From assembly GCF_040829825.1 (NCBI RefSeq), contig NZ_JBFOLH010000009.1: a stretch of 64,000 nt of DNA. One strand, 5' to 3'. Positions 10,271 through 18,707 of this stretch are shown here, one piece after another (positions within the stretch are counted from its first letter, which is position 1; each line of letters opens with the position of its first letter). The translations under genes were made by a program, and so were the position numbers. This stretch comes from Leadbetterella sp040829825 (GTDB lineage Bacteria; Bacteroidota; Bacteroidia; Cytophagales; Spirosomataceae). The notes under the pieces were generated by a model. The model was not told the DNA's origin and did not search any database. It saw only the letters and a list, made by a program, of their open reading frames with translations.

Positions 10271-12442
10271 ATGAAAACTACAAGTCTGACTTTACTACTG
10301 GTATTAGGCGCCTTGACCGCCACCGCCCAGGAAAACCGGAACTACGTTCCCATACAGGTGGAAGCCAAACCCTGGGTCTCGGGGAATCCGAACACCGAAT
10401 GGCGGATGTACGAAACACGGATTGTGAAGAACCTGACCGGCTTTACTCCGGCAGGTTCCGTTAAACTGAACGGCTACGGGAGCATAACCGATGCCCCAGA
10501 AAAGGCCACGGGGTATTTCCGCACGGCCTATATCAACGGCCGCTGGTGGGTCATTGACCCGGAAGGAAACCGGAATATCCAGGTCACCATCAACTCCCTC
10601 AGACCCGGCGGATCCGAAAGAAATGTCCATTATCTGAAAGAGAAATATAAAACTAAGGAAAGCTGGCTGAGCGCCACGGTGGATTCCCTCCAGAAGTTCG
10701 GCTTTAACGGAGCCGGCTCCTGGAGCGAAAATGAGATGATCATTAAAAACAATGAAAAAACCGGTCACCGCTTCTCCTACACGCCTAACCTGAACTTCAT
10801 GAGCAGCTACGGTAAAAAAAGAGGCGGAACCTACCAGCTTCCGGGCAACATCGGCTACCCGAACCAGACCATCTTTGCCTTTGACCCTGAATTTGAAAAA
10901 TTCTGCGATGAGCACGCCCGGCAGCTGATCCCCTATAAAAACGATCCCAACCTGTTCGGGGTGTTTTCCGATAACGAGCTGCCCATTGGCCTCAAAAACC
11001 TGGAAGGCTACCTCAGCCTGGAAAACAAACAGGATCCCGGTTACCTGGCCGCCGCCGCATGGCTGAAAGCCCGCCGGAAGACTGAAAGCGAGATCACCGA
11101 TGCCGACCGGGCCGACTTTGCCGGCTACGTCACCGAAACCTATTACCGCATCGTTTCCTCGGCCATCAAAAAATACCTGCCCAATCACCTGTTCCTGGGA
11201 AGCCGGCTGCACGGCGGAGCCAAGAACATCATCCCGGTGATTAAAGCGGCCGGGAAGTATTGCGACATCGTTTCCCTGAATTATTACGGCGTATGGACGC
11301 CCGAAAAAAACAGGATGCAGCAGTGGGCCATGTACGCCGGCAAGCCCTTCATGATCACCGAATTCTACACCAAAGCCATGGATGCCGGCCTGGCCAATAC
11401 TACCGGCGCGGGCTTCACAGTAAAAACCCAGGCCGACAAAGCCGCCGCCTACCAGCACTTTTGCCTGGAGCTGCTGGAATCGCGCTCCTGCGTGGGCTGG
11501 CACTTCTTCAAGTACCAGGATAACGACCCTACCGCCAAAGGGGTAGACCCTTCGAATATCGACTCCAACAAGGGCATCGTGAACAACGAGTACGACTACT
11601 ACCCGGCCCTCATGAAAGGCATGAAAGAGCTGCACGATAACCGTTACCGGATCATCGAACACTTTGACCGGCTCAAGCCCGGAAACGACTGGAAGCTGGT
11701 GTGGAGCGATGAGTTTGACTATACCGGCCTGCCCAATAGCGCCAAATGGACCTATGACACCCGCGGAAACAGCTACGGCTGGGGCAATAACGAACTCCAG
11801 TGGTACACCATTGCGAACGAGAAAAACACCTATGTGAGTAACGGCACCCTGAAAATCACAGCCTGGAAAGAGCCCACCTCCGGCAAAAACTACTCGTCAG
11901 GAAGGTTAATGACCAAGTACAAGGGCGACTGGCTTTACGGCCGGATCGAGGTGCGCGCCAAAGTCCCCAAAGGAAGCGGCACCTGGCCGGCCATCTGGAT
12001 GCTCTCTACCGAAAATGAATACGGTAACTGGCCTAAAAGCGGCGAAATAGATATCATGGAGCACATAGGCTCATCGCCGGACACGGTGTTCAGCACCACG
12101 CACACCTCCTGGTATAACCATACCAAAAAAACGCAGAAAAAGGGCATCATCAGAGACTCCACACTGACCACCGCCTTCCATACCTATACCCTGGAATGGG
12201 ACAGGGAACAGTACAAGGTATTTTATGATGACCAACTGATGTTTACCTACAAAAACGACGGCGACGGATGGGAATCCTGGCCGTACAACCGTCCTTTTCA
12301 CCTCATCCTGAACCTGGCCATCGGCGGAAACCTGGGCGGCAAAAAAGGGGTGGACGACTCCCTTTTCCCGCAAACCTTTGAAGTGGATTACGTGCGGGTG
12401 TACCAGCGGGAAAAAGATACGTACAGAAATAAGATAGAGTAA
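10271..12442 (+). CDS. GH50-like agarase domain fused to a GH16 laminarinase-like domain
   Basis: I start this 723-residue protein at the ATG at 10271 (MKTTSLTLLL), which gives a clean signal peptide; an earlier in-frame ATG at 10211 lies in repeat-like sequence. Residues about 60-460 resemble GH50 beta-agarases (GRWWVIDPEGN, FGFNGAGSWSENE), with likely catalytic Glu236 (FSDNELP) and Glu364 (ITEF). From about 475 a GH16 domain begins (WSDEFDY) and carries GEIDIME with Glu592, Asp594 and Glu597. That motif is closest to beta-1,3-glucanases. The C-terminus is VDYVRVYQ followed by a short tail. The domains are joined with almost no linker. Two endo-acting domains in one exported protein would cut the glucan or galactan backbone. 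Confidence 0.85.
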   Translation: MKTTSLTLLLVLGALTATAQENRNYVPIQVEAKPWVSGNPNTEWRMYETRIVKNLTGFTPAGSVKLNGYGSITDAPEKATGYFRTAYINGRWWVIDPEGNRNIQVTINSLRPGGSERNVHYLKEKYKTKESWLSATVDSLQKFGFNGAGSWSENEMIIKNNEKTGHRFSYTPNLNFMSSYGKKRGGTYQLPGNIGYPNQTIFAFDPEFEKFCDEHARQLIPYKNDPNLFGVFSDNELPIGLKNLEGYLSLENKQDPGYLAAAAWLKARRKTESEITDADRADFAGYVTETYYRIVSSAIKKYLPNHLFLGSRLHGGAKNIIPVIKAAGKYCDIVSLNYYGVWTPEKNRMQQWAMYAGKPFMITEFYTKAMDAGLANTTGAGFTVKTQADKAAAYQHFCLELLESRSCVGWHFFKYQDNDPTAKGVDPSNIDSNKGIVNNEYDYYPALMKGMKELHDNRYRIIEHFDRLKPGNDWKLVWSDEFDYTGLPNSAKWTYDTRGNSYGWGNNELQWYTIANEKNTYVSNGTLKITAWKEPTSGKNYSSGRLMTKYKGDWLYGRIEVRAKVPKGSGTWPAIWMLSTENEYGNWPKSGEIDIMEHIGSSPDTVFSTTHTSWYNHTKKTQKKGIIRDSTLTTAFHTYTLEWDREQYKVFYDDQLMFTYKNDGDGWESWPYNRPFHLILNLAIGGNLGGKKGVDDSLFPQTFEVDYVRVYQREKDTYRNKIE

Positions 12443-12447
12443 GGTCG

Positions 12448-12463
12448 CGGTTCTCGAGAACCG
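12448..12463. repeat. 16-bp palindrome CGGTTCTCGAGAACCG
   Basis: This perfect palindrome starts 6 bp after the stop of the GH50-like/GH16 gene. It contains GGTTCTCGA, the core of the repeat family at 7277-7432 and 55050-55175, so it may be a minimal remnant of that element. Confidence 0.6.
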
Positions 12464-12582
12464 AACACAAATGAAATAACAAAAAGTATTGAAACCTGAG
12501 TTATAGAATACAGATTGGTAACTTAAATGACCTCAAAGAGTAAACCTCACAACTAATCACTAACAACTAATTATATACGCTT

Positions 12583-13368
12583 ATGAAAAACATTGTTCTG
12601 CTATTTTTAGTTGTCTTGTCTGGAGGTACACTTACTTACTCCCAGGAAAAACCAGATAACTTCGACCTCTACCTTCTTATCGGGCAATCCAACATGGCAG
12701 GCAGGGGAGTGCCGGACGATTACGTCCTAAACGGCGACAGCATCCTCGTACTGAATGCCGGGCGGCAATGGCAACCGGCCCGGGAGCCCATTCATTTTGA
12801 TAAACCTGCGGCCGGAACCGGGCTTGCAGCTTCATTTGCCATGACCCTTCTCCCTTCTTCCCGGAACCGCATCGGCCTGATTCCCTGTGCCATTGGCGGA
12901 ACTTCCATCAGTGCCTGGAAAGCCGGAGCGATAGACCCCGCCACCGGGAAACGGCCTTACGATGAAGCCATAGCCCATGCTACCGAAGCCCTCCGGTCGG
13001 GTAAAATAAAAGCCATTCTCTGGCATCAGGGAGAGTCAGACACCCAGCCTCAGCGCACCACCACCTACCGGACCGACTTCGAAAAGCTGATGGAAAACCT
13101 GCATCATGACCTCGGAATAACGCCGGGGAGCATCCCGGTCATAGTGGGTGAGCTGGGTATCTTTCCGCACGAGGGAAATCATCACGAAGGAAGAAGAAAA
13201 ATTAATGAAGTGCTGCATGAGCTGGCCTGCCGCCACAGCTACATTACCTGTGTTTCTTCGGCCGGGTTAAATCATGTGGGCGACTACACCCATTTTGATA
13301 CGGCCTCCCTGAGAGAGCTGGGCCGGAGATATGCGGAGGCCCTGACCCGGTATACGACCAAACCCTGA
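12583..13368 (+). CDS. CE6/SASA-type carbohydrate acetyl esterase
   Basis: This 261-residue SGNH-like hydrolase has a signal peptide (cleavage near TYSQE). The nucleophile Ser is in LLIGQSNMAGRG, a Gly block is in AIGGTSISAW, and the third block is WHQGESDT. A late His in GDYTHFD completes the catalytic set. The family (SASA, DUF303, carbohydrate esterase family 6) removes acetyl groups from polysaccharides such as xylan or from sialate. Here it would strip acetyl side groups so the GH enzymes can reach the backbone. It is the last intact enzyme of the locus. Confidence 0.88.
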   Translation: MKNIVLLFLVVLSGGTLTYSQEKPDNFDLYLLIGQSNMAGRGVPDDYVLNGDSILVLNAGRQWQPAREPIHFDKPAAGTGLAASFAMTLLPSSRNRIGLIPCAIGGTSISAWKAGAIDPATGKRPYDEAIAHATEALRSGKIKAILWHQGESDTQPQRTTTYRTDFEKLMENLHHDLGITPGSIPVIVGELGIFPHEGNHHEGRRKINEVLHELACRHSYITCVSSAGLNHVGDYTHFDTASLRELGRRYAEALTRYTTKP

Positions 13369-13380
13369 AATCGCATCATC

Positions 13381-13584
13381 ATGAAAAATCTGAAAAATAT
13401 CCTGGCTCTGTTGAGCATTCTTCCCGGCCTGGCCTGTTCTGATCCGTCACCGCAGGAAAACCGGCCAGACAGCCCTGGAACTAATCCCCCGGCAAAGGAA
13501 GAAGATAACAGAACGGATATGTACATAGATTACATCCGGATTTACCAGAAAGGAGAAGACGGTGAAAAGCTGATCAGGCCGTGA
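13381..13584 (+). pseudogene. Remnant of a GH16 lipoprotein: signal plus last strand only
   Basis: This 67-residue frame starts 12 bp after the esterase stop. It has a lipobox ending at Cys19 (LPGLAC), a Pro/Asn-rich linker, then MYIDYIRIYQKGEDG. The last piece matches the final beta-strand of GH16 enzymes; compare VDYVRVYQ at the end of the neighbouring GH16 domain. The whole catalytic core, about 230 residues, is missing without breaking the frame. I infer an internal deletion of a GH16 lipoprotein gene. A small surface lipoprotein could still be made, but it cannot be an enzyme. Confidence 0.7.
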
Positions 13585-13602
13585 GCATGCTTCCTGCATG
13601 CT
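13584..13602 (+). terminator. Possible hairpin at the end of the polysaccharide locus
   Basis: AGCATGC (13584-13590) and GCATGCT (13596-13602) form a 7-bp stem with a TTCCT loop, beginning at the last base of the remnant lipoprotein stop codon. No U-run follows, so a Rho-independent terminator is only possible. Its place between convergent genes fits. Confidence 0.35.
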
Positions 13603-13638
13603 GCACGAGTGCTAAAACTACTGAACGGGAAAGAGGCT

Positions 13639-14142
13639 TCAGGCACGGATCACCTTCTCAAAAGCTCTCCGGGCACTGCCCCTGAAATACACTTCACCGC
13701 AGTAGGTGTAGCCCAGCTTATCCAGAATGTGCAGCATGGGGCCGTTATCAAAATTGGTATCCACCTTGACGCTGTAAACCTTATTTGCTTTTGCTATTTC
13801 TTCCAGTTCCGTGAAGAAAAATTGGGCCACACCCTTGCCTTTAGCCAGCGGCGAGGCCGCTACGCGGTGAACGCCCACGTATTCGTCATCGGTCAGCCAT
13901 TTGCCTTCGATATCGTTATAGGCCGGTTCCACATCAAAAATGATGGCACCGTAAGCCAGCAAAGTGCCTTCATCATCTACCACATACGAATAGCCTTTTT
14001 CAAAATCGGCACGGATAGAATCCGGGTTAGGGTAGCCATCCTGCCACTGCCGGCTGCCATCCTGCCTGCGGCGTTCTATTGCATATTGAATAATTTCCCA
14101 GATAGCGGGCAGCTCACTTTCCAGGGCTTTTCTTAATACCAT
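13639..14142 (-). CDS. GNAT-family N-acetyltransferase
   Basis: This 167-residue protein has the GNAT acetyl-CoA loop VAASPLAKGKGVAQFF at about 92-107 and a typical end of the fold (DNGPMLHILDKLGY). It transfers an acetyl group from acetyl-CoA to an unknown amine acceptor in the cytoplasm. It is read on the minus strand, 37 bp downstream of the aldehyde oxidoreductase genes, and may be their last co-transcribed gene. The substrate cannot be told from sequence. Confidence 0.85.
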   Translation of the reverse strand: MVLRKALESELPAIWEIIQYAIERRRQDGSRQWQDGYPNPDSIRADFEKGYSYVVDDEGTLLAYGAIIFDVEPAYNDIEGKWLTDDEYVGVHRVAASPLAKGKGVAQFFFTELEEIAKANKVYSVKVDTNFDNGPMLHILDKLGYTYCGEVYFRGSARRAFEKVIRA

Positions 14143-14179
14143 TGTTTTACGGTTTTCGGTAGCCCAAAAATAGGAAATT

Positions 14180-16384
14180 TTATGTTAATATTTTATCCGG
14201 CGTAACCGGCAGATCGCGCAGCCGTTTCCCGGTGGCGTTATAAATGGCATTGGTGATGGCCGCTGCCACACCGATGATCCCCACCTCGCCCAGTCCTTTG
14301 GCACCCGAAGGATTAATATTCACATCGGGCTTGTTGATAAACGCCACTTCAATGACCGGGGTATCGGCATTTACCGCAAAATGATACCCGGCCAGGTCAT
14401 TGGCAATTAACCCGCCCACACGGGTATCGATCTGCATCTCCTCCATCAGGGCCATGCCTATGCCGCCCGTTACTGCGCCCGACATCTGGTTAGCTGCCGC
14501 CTGGGCATTAATGATCTTGCCCCCATCCGCCACACAAACGTATTTTTCAATCTTCACCCGGCCGGTACGGCGGTTTACACGGAGCTTCGCAAAATGGGCC
14601 GACGTAGAGCAGAAAGCAAATTTCTGCCGCTCTTCGCCCGGTCCGGAGCTGGCCTCCAGCTCCAGGGTTTTCAGATCGTTCTTTTCCCATATCTGCAGGT
14701 AGCTCACTACAGTACCGGGATTGGTTTTTAAAGCTATACCCTTATCAGTCAACTGCACCTCATCGGCTTTAAGGCCCTGAAATGCCGGGTTAATGCCCGC
14801 CGCATATTCTGCCAGGCGGGTTTTCAGGTCATTGCTGACCGCCACCACCGCGCCGCTCACCGAAGAGAGCCCCGTACTGCCTCCCTGGCTGGGCGCCGCA
14901 GGCAGGCTGGAATGTCCCAACTCTACCGTAATTTTATTTTTAGGAATGCCCGTTACTTCATGCGCGATATTCCGCATGCCGGTGCCCGTACCCGTACCGA
15001 TATCGGTCATGGCGATACGCACCGACACGCTGCCGTCTTTCTGCATCACAATACCCGCGCTGGCATTGCCTCTTCCGGCATTCCACGCCCCTACGGCCAT
15101 GCCGTAGCCCGTGGCCCAGTCGTCCTCCATAAGCTGCAAAGGCTTCGATGGACGTTTTTCCCAGCCTATCATCCGCGCCCCGGTTTCAATACACTCGTTC
15201 ATGTAATTGGTAGACCAGGGCAGGCCGCTGTTAGGATGCTTATCAATGGCCGTGTTCTTCAGGCGCAGCGCCACGGGATCCATGTTCAGCGCATAGCTCA
15301 GTTCATCGATGGCGCTTTCTATGGCAAAATCCCCGGTGCAATCGCCCGGCCCCCGCATCCAGGTAGGGGTGCTGAGGTTCAGCGGCACCAGTGCCCCTTC
15401 GGTCCTCAGGTTAGGAATATGATAGATGAGGCGGGTCACCCCGGTGATCCATTCGTTAAAATCCTCGTAAGTGGATGTGCCGTTCATGGCCTGGTGCCAG
15501 CCGCCCAGGAAACGACCCTCCCGGTCAGCCCCCAGCTTTACTTTCTGCCACGACGCCGGCCGGTAGCCCGTCAGCATAAACATTTGTGGCCGGGTAAGCA
15601 TCAACTTCACCGGGCGCTTCACCATTTTTGCGGCCATCGCCGCCGCCAGGGTGTTAGACCATACCCGCAGCCCCGAACCGAAGCCCCCGCCCACAAACTC
15701 GCTGAACACTTCAATATTTTCAGCCGGGAGGTCAAAAACCCGCCCGACGGTCCGTTGTACATTATTCACCCCCTGGTTTTTATCGTATAGCCTCAGGCGA
15801 TCGGCAGCCACCCAGTGGGCAATGGTCGCATGCATCTCCATAGGGTTATGGATTTCCGCCGCTATGGTATACTCGGCTTCCACGGTAGCGGCAGCGTGAG
15901 TCCAGGCCTCCATACTTCCTCTTTCCTTTCCGGCAGGGGTGAGCGCCGTCTTTTTCCGTACCTGGTCAAAGTCTACCTCAAACGGTTCCTGTACATACTC
16001 CCCTTCTATCAGCGAGGCGGCATAGGTGGCTTCTTCCAACGTGCGGGCCACCACCAGGGCTATCGGCTGACCTTTGAAGAAAATCTTGTCGGTATGAAAA
16101 ACGGCCAGTCCCAGCCGGGATTCCCGTATTTTCGTTTCATCGGAAAGCCCCGGAACCACCGGTTTGTTCAGATGGGTAAGGATTTCTATCACCCCCTCCG
16201 CCTCTTTTGCTTTCTCCACTTTTACCGATTTCAGCTTCCCGGCCGCTACCGTGCTTACGGCAAACACGCCGTAGCATACTTCCTCCACCGGGTACTCGGC
16301 TGCATATTTCCCTCTGCCGGTTACTTTCTCCCGGGCTTCCACCCGCCCGTCTGCGGGCATTCCATCATTATCAAAGAAACTCAT
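14180..16384 (-). CDS. paoC: Molybdenum-cofactor subunit of periplasmic aldehyde oxidoreductase (PaoC/YagR-like)
   Basis: This is the large catalytic subunit, 734 residues from MSFFDNDGM; an ATG 24 bp upstream (16408) would overlap paoB. It has the xanthine-dehydrogenase family N-terminal domain (GRGKYAAEY) and the molybdopterin-binding region (FVGGGFGSGLR, GGSTGLSSVSGA). The catalytic Glu is in GAKGLGEVGIIG near the C-terminus. The family oxidises aldehydes to acids with molybdopterin cytosine dinucleotide. It starts 5 bp after paoB. No dedicated Mo-cofactor chaperone (PaoD/XdhC) is encoded next to it. This subunit has no signal peptide and would be carried out with PaoA. Confidence 0.9.
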   Translation of the reverse strand: MSFFDNDGMPADGRVEAREKVTGRGKYAAEYPVEEVCYGVFAVSTVAAGKLKSVKVEKAKEAEGVIEILTHLNKPVVPGLSDETKIRESRLGLAVFHTDKIFFKGQPIALVVARTLEEATYAASLIEGEYVQEPFEVDFDQVRKKTALTPAGKERGSMEAWTHAAATVEAEYTIAAEIHNPMEMHATIAHWVAADRLRLYDKNQGVNNVQRTVGRVFDLPAENIEVFSEFVGGGFGSGLRVWSNTLAAAMAAKMVKRPVKLMLTRPQMFMLTGYRPASWQKVKLGADREGRFLGGWHQAMNGTSTYEDFNEWITGVTRLIYHIPNLRTEGALVPLNLSTPTWMRGPGDCTGDFAIESAIDELSYALNMDPVALRLKNTAIDKHPNSGLPWSTNYMNECIETGARMIGWEKRPSKPLQLMEDDWATGYGMAVGAWNAGRGNASAGIVMQKDGSVSVRIAMTDIGTGTGTGMRNIAHEVTGIPKNKITVELGHSSLPAAPSQGGSTGLSSVSGAVVAVSNDLKTRLAEYAAGINPAFQGLKADEVQLTDKGIALKTNPGTVVSYLQIWEKNDLKTLELEASSGPGEERQKFAFCSTSAHFAKLRVNRRTGRVKIEKYVCVADGGKIINAQAAANQMSGAVTGGIGMALMEEMQIDTRVGGLIANDLAGYHFAVNADTPVIEVAFINKPDVNINPSGAKGLGEVGIIGVAAAITNAIYNATGKRLRDLPVTPDKILT

Positions 16385-16389
16385 AGCTA

Positions 16390-17370
16390 TTAAAGAGGGG
16401 TTATACAATTTTGTAAGGCCGTTTCCACGGCTCCTTTCAGCATCGGTACCTTAAAGGCATTTCCGGCCAGGGGCTTTATCCCTTTCACTACCCGTTCTGC
16501 CGCGCCGGCAAACACCTCTGTCGAGGGCGCTTTCCCTTTCAGAAACTCCTCCGCCTCATACCAGCGCCAGGGTTTATGCGCCACCCCGCCCGAAGCCAGC
16601 CGAGCCGCCGTGATCTTCCCGTTCTCCAGGTGCAATGCCGCCGCCACTGAAACCAGGGCAAAGGCATAGGACGTCCGGTCGCGCAGTTTCAGGTAGGCAA
16701 AATGCCTGTTAAAAGGATTCTCAGGGATATACACCTGCGTAATCAGCGCATTTTCCGGGAGGGTGTTATCTTTCCAGGGCGTGGCTTCCGGCAGCTTATG
16801 AAAATCACGAAAAGGCACGCTTTTCTCCTTCTTATCCGGGGTCATTATTCTCACCTCTGCATCCAGCGCCGCCAGGGCCACGCACAGGTCAGACGGATGC
16901 ACCGCCACGCACTGCTCGTTATAGCCCACAATGGCGCTCATCCGCTCGGCTCCGTTCAGGGCACCGCAGCCGCTGTCAGGCCTGCGTTTATTGCAGGGGC
17001 TGCTCACATCGTAAAAATACGGACACCGCGTGCGTTGCAGCAGGTTCCCGCCCACACTGGCCATATTCCTGATTTGGGGGGAAGCCCCGGCCAGCACGGC
17101 CCGGGCCACCAGCGGATAGCGCGCCAGGATATCCTTGTTCAGGGTCAGGTCGGTATTCCGGGCCATGGCTCCTATCAGAAGGCCTTTGCCTGATACGGCA
17201 ATGTCTTTGGGTAAAGCAGCAGACACGTCCAGCAGCGCCTCCGGCTGGACAATATGCTTCTTCATCAGGTCTACCAGGTTAGTACCGCCGGCAATAAATT
17301 GCACCTCCGGTTTCTTATCTTTCAGGGCTTCCGCCGCGTTATTCACTTTATGAAATGCAAAGGGTCTCAT
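16390..17370 (-). CDS. paoB: FAD-binding subunit of aldehyde oxidoreductase (PaoB/YagS-like)
   Basis: This 326-residue subunit has the FAD-binding motif of the CO-dehydrogenase flavoprotein family (FIAGGTNLVDLMKKHI at about 26-41, ASVGGNLLQRTRC at about 106-118). Cysteines in TRCPYF, SPCNKR, SGCGAL and NEQCVAV match the insert that binds an extra [4Fe-4S] cluster in E. coli PaoB. It passes electrons from the 2Fe-2S subunit to the flavin. It overlaps paoA by 4 bp (ATGA), which points to translational coupling. Confidence 0.9.
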   Translation of the reverse strand: MRPFAFHKVNNAAEALKDKKPEVQFIAGGTNLVDLMKKHIVQPEALLDVSAALPKDIAVSGKGLLIGAMARNTDLTLNKDILARYPLVARAVLAGASPQIRNMASVGGNLLQRTRCPYFYDVSSPCNKRRPDSGCGALNGAERMSAIVGYNEQCVAVHPSDLCVALAALDAEVRIMTPDKKEKSVPFRDFHKLPEATPWKDNTLPENALITQVYIPENPFNRHFAYLKLRDRTSYAFALVSVAAALHLENGKITAARLASGGVAHKPWRWYEAEEFLKGKAPSTEVFAGAAERVVKGIKPLAGNAFKVPMLKGAVETALQNCITPL

Positions 17371-17963
17371 CGGGCAGCAACTTTTTGGATGGACTGAACT
17401 ATACCGTTATACGCACCACAGCGGCAAAGATTTCCGCTCATAAACTCCTTGATCTCCTCCACCGAGCCGGTGTGCCCCTCTTTCACACAGGCTACGGCCG
17501 ACATGATCTGTCCGGGCGTGCAATACCCGCACTGGAAGCCGTCGCATTCGATAAACGCCTGCTGCATGGGGTGAAGATGATCCCCGTCGGCCAGCCCTTC
17601 AATGGTGGTTACCTCCTGCCCGGGCACCATAGCGGCCAGGGTAAGGCAGGAAAGCGCCCGCTCACCGTTGATATGCACGGTACACGCGCCGCACTGCCCG
17701 TGGTCACATCCTTTTTTGGATCCGGTAAGGCCCAGGTTTTCACGAAGGAGATCGAGCAGGGTGGTCCGGCTGTCGGCCAGCACCTCATACTCCTGCTTAT
17801 TTACCTTTACTTTCAGCGGAAGCATCTGCCGGGGCGGCAGAACCACATTTTCCACATCTACATAAAAAGCTTTTACTCCTGCCGGAAGCGCCGCCAGGGC
17901 CGTAAAAGCAGCCGACGACTTCAGGAAGAAGCGCCTGCTGTAATGCTGTTTATTCATGCCCAA
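17367..17963 (-). CDS. paoA: 2Fe-2S subunit of aldehyde oxidoreductase with Tat signal (PaoA/YagT-like)
   Basis: This 198-residue subunit starts with a twin-arginine signal (SRRFFLK, then a hydrophobic stretch ending ALPAGVKA), so the folded complex is exported. The ferredoxin domain has CDHGQCGACTVHINGERALSC for the first cluster. The helical domain has CGYCTPGQ and CRCGAYNG for the second. It is the first gene of the minus-strand operon paoA-paoB-paoC. An alternative start two codons later (17957) is equally possible. Confidence 0.92.
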   Translation of the reverse strand: MGMNKQHYSRRFFLKSSAAFTALAALPAGVKAFYVDVENVVLPPRQMLPLKVKVNKQEYEVLADSRTTLLDLLRENLGLTGSKKGCDHGQCGACTVHINGERALSCLTLAAMVPGQEVTTIEGLADGDHLHPMQQAFIECDGFQCGYCTPGQIMSAVACVKEGHTGSVEEIKEFMSGNLCRCGAYNGIVQSIQKVAAR

Positions 17964-18104
17964 GAAATTAAAACCGATTCAATTTAAGAAAATACCGGCA
18001 AAAGCACTACAAAAACAGATGGCTGAATGTAAAAATATTGTTTCTTCACAGGCCTGGAATCCTGTGCTTCGGAATGCATAACGGAAGTATCTTCACGGGT
18101 AGGA

Positions 18105-18707
18105 TTATAGATCCCAGGATCTGGAAAACTCCTGGTCCTGGAAAGCCTCGGCCAGTCCCGTGATCTGCCTTAACCGGAGCACCTCATCCGGATCCATGCC
18201 CAGCTCTTCCCCGATTCGGTAATTCGACCAGTCGTTACGTTTCAGAAAGGCCACCAGCTTAGCCGACAGCTCTACCTGGTGAGTTCCGCGGGCCATATTG
18301 TGGCGGACAGTGGAAGCTACCCGGCTTTCCAGGTTTTTGCTCAGTGTCGATACGGGCAGGTATCCCTTCAAACCTCTCCGGATATCTTCTGTTTCCCTGC
18401 ATACGGCCGTACGGTGAAACCCGTCTACCACCACCCATTTTTCTCCTTTTTTCTCGGATGCCACTACCACAGGCATGGTCAGTCCGTCTTTTCGTATGGA
18501 AAGCTCCAGGAGCCTCATTTCGGGTGGAGCCACTTTATTCGGGTTATAGTCATTGCCTTCTACCTGCTCAATAGGCACAAGGTGAATATTCAGGGCAGGA
18601 TGCTCCAGGCCCAGAAAATCGTAGAGCTGCTGCGTGATACGGTTGTACACCTCCACTTTCTCTTCGAAAGAAGCATTCTTATACTGTTCAATGATCTTGG
18701 TTAACAT
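18105..18707 (-). CDS. ibrB: ParB-like nuclease-domain protein (IbrB-like)
   Basis: This 200-residue protein has a ParB/Srx-type core: NPNKVAPPEMRLLELSIRKD (about 55-74) and VVDGFHRTAVCRE (about 92-104). A C-terminal region resembles an HTH (NWSNYRIGEELGMDPDEVLR). It overlaps the preceding ibrA-like gene by 20 bp, so the two are expressed together. IbrA/IbrB pairs are known from E. coli mobile DNA as regulators of immunoglobulin-binding genes; their biochemical action is unclear. Some Srx/ParB-fold proteins bind nucleotides, which would suit a partner of a PAPS-reductase-like enzyme. Confidence 0.75.
   Translation of the reverse strand: MLTKIIEQYKNASFEEKVEVYNRITQQLYDFLGLEHPALNIHLVPIEQVEGNDYNPNKVAPPEMRLLELSIRKDGLTMPVVVASEKKGEKWVVVDGFHRTAVCRETEDIRRGLKGYLPVSTLSKNLESRVASTVRHNMARGTHQVELSAKLVAFLKRNDWSNYRIGEELGMDPDEVLRLRQITGLAEAFQDQEFSRSWDL

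Noticed and set aside
10304..11662. 452-residue minus-strand frame opposite the GH50-like gene
   Set aside because: Antisense to a gene with intact catalytic motifs and no recognisable protein features of its own.
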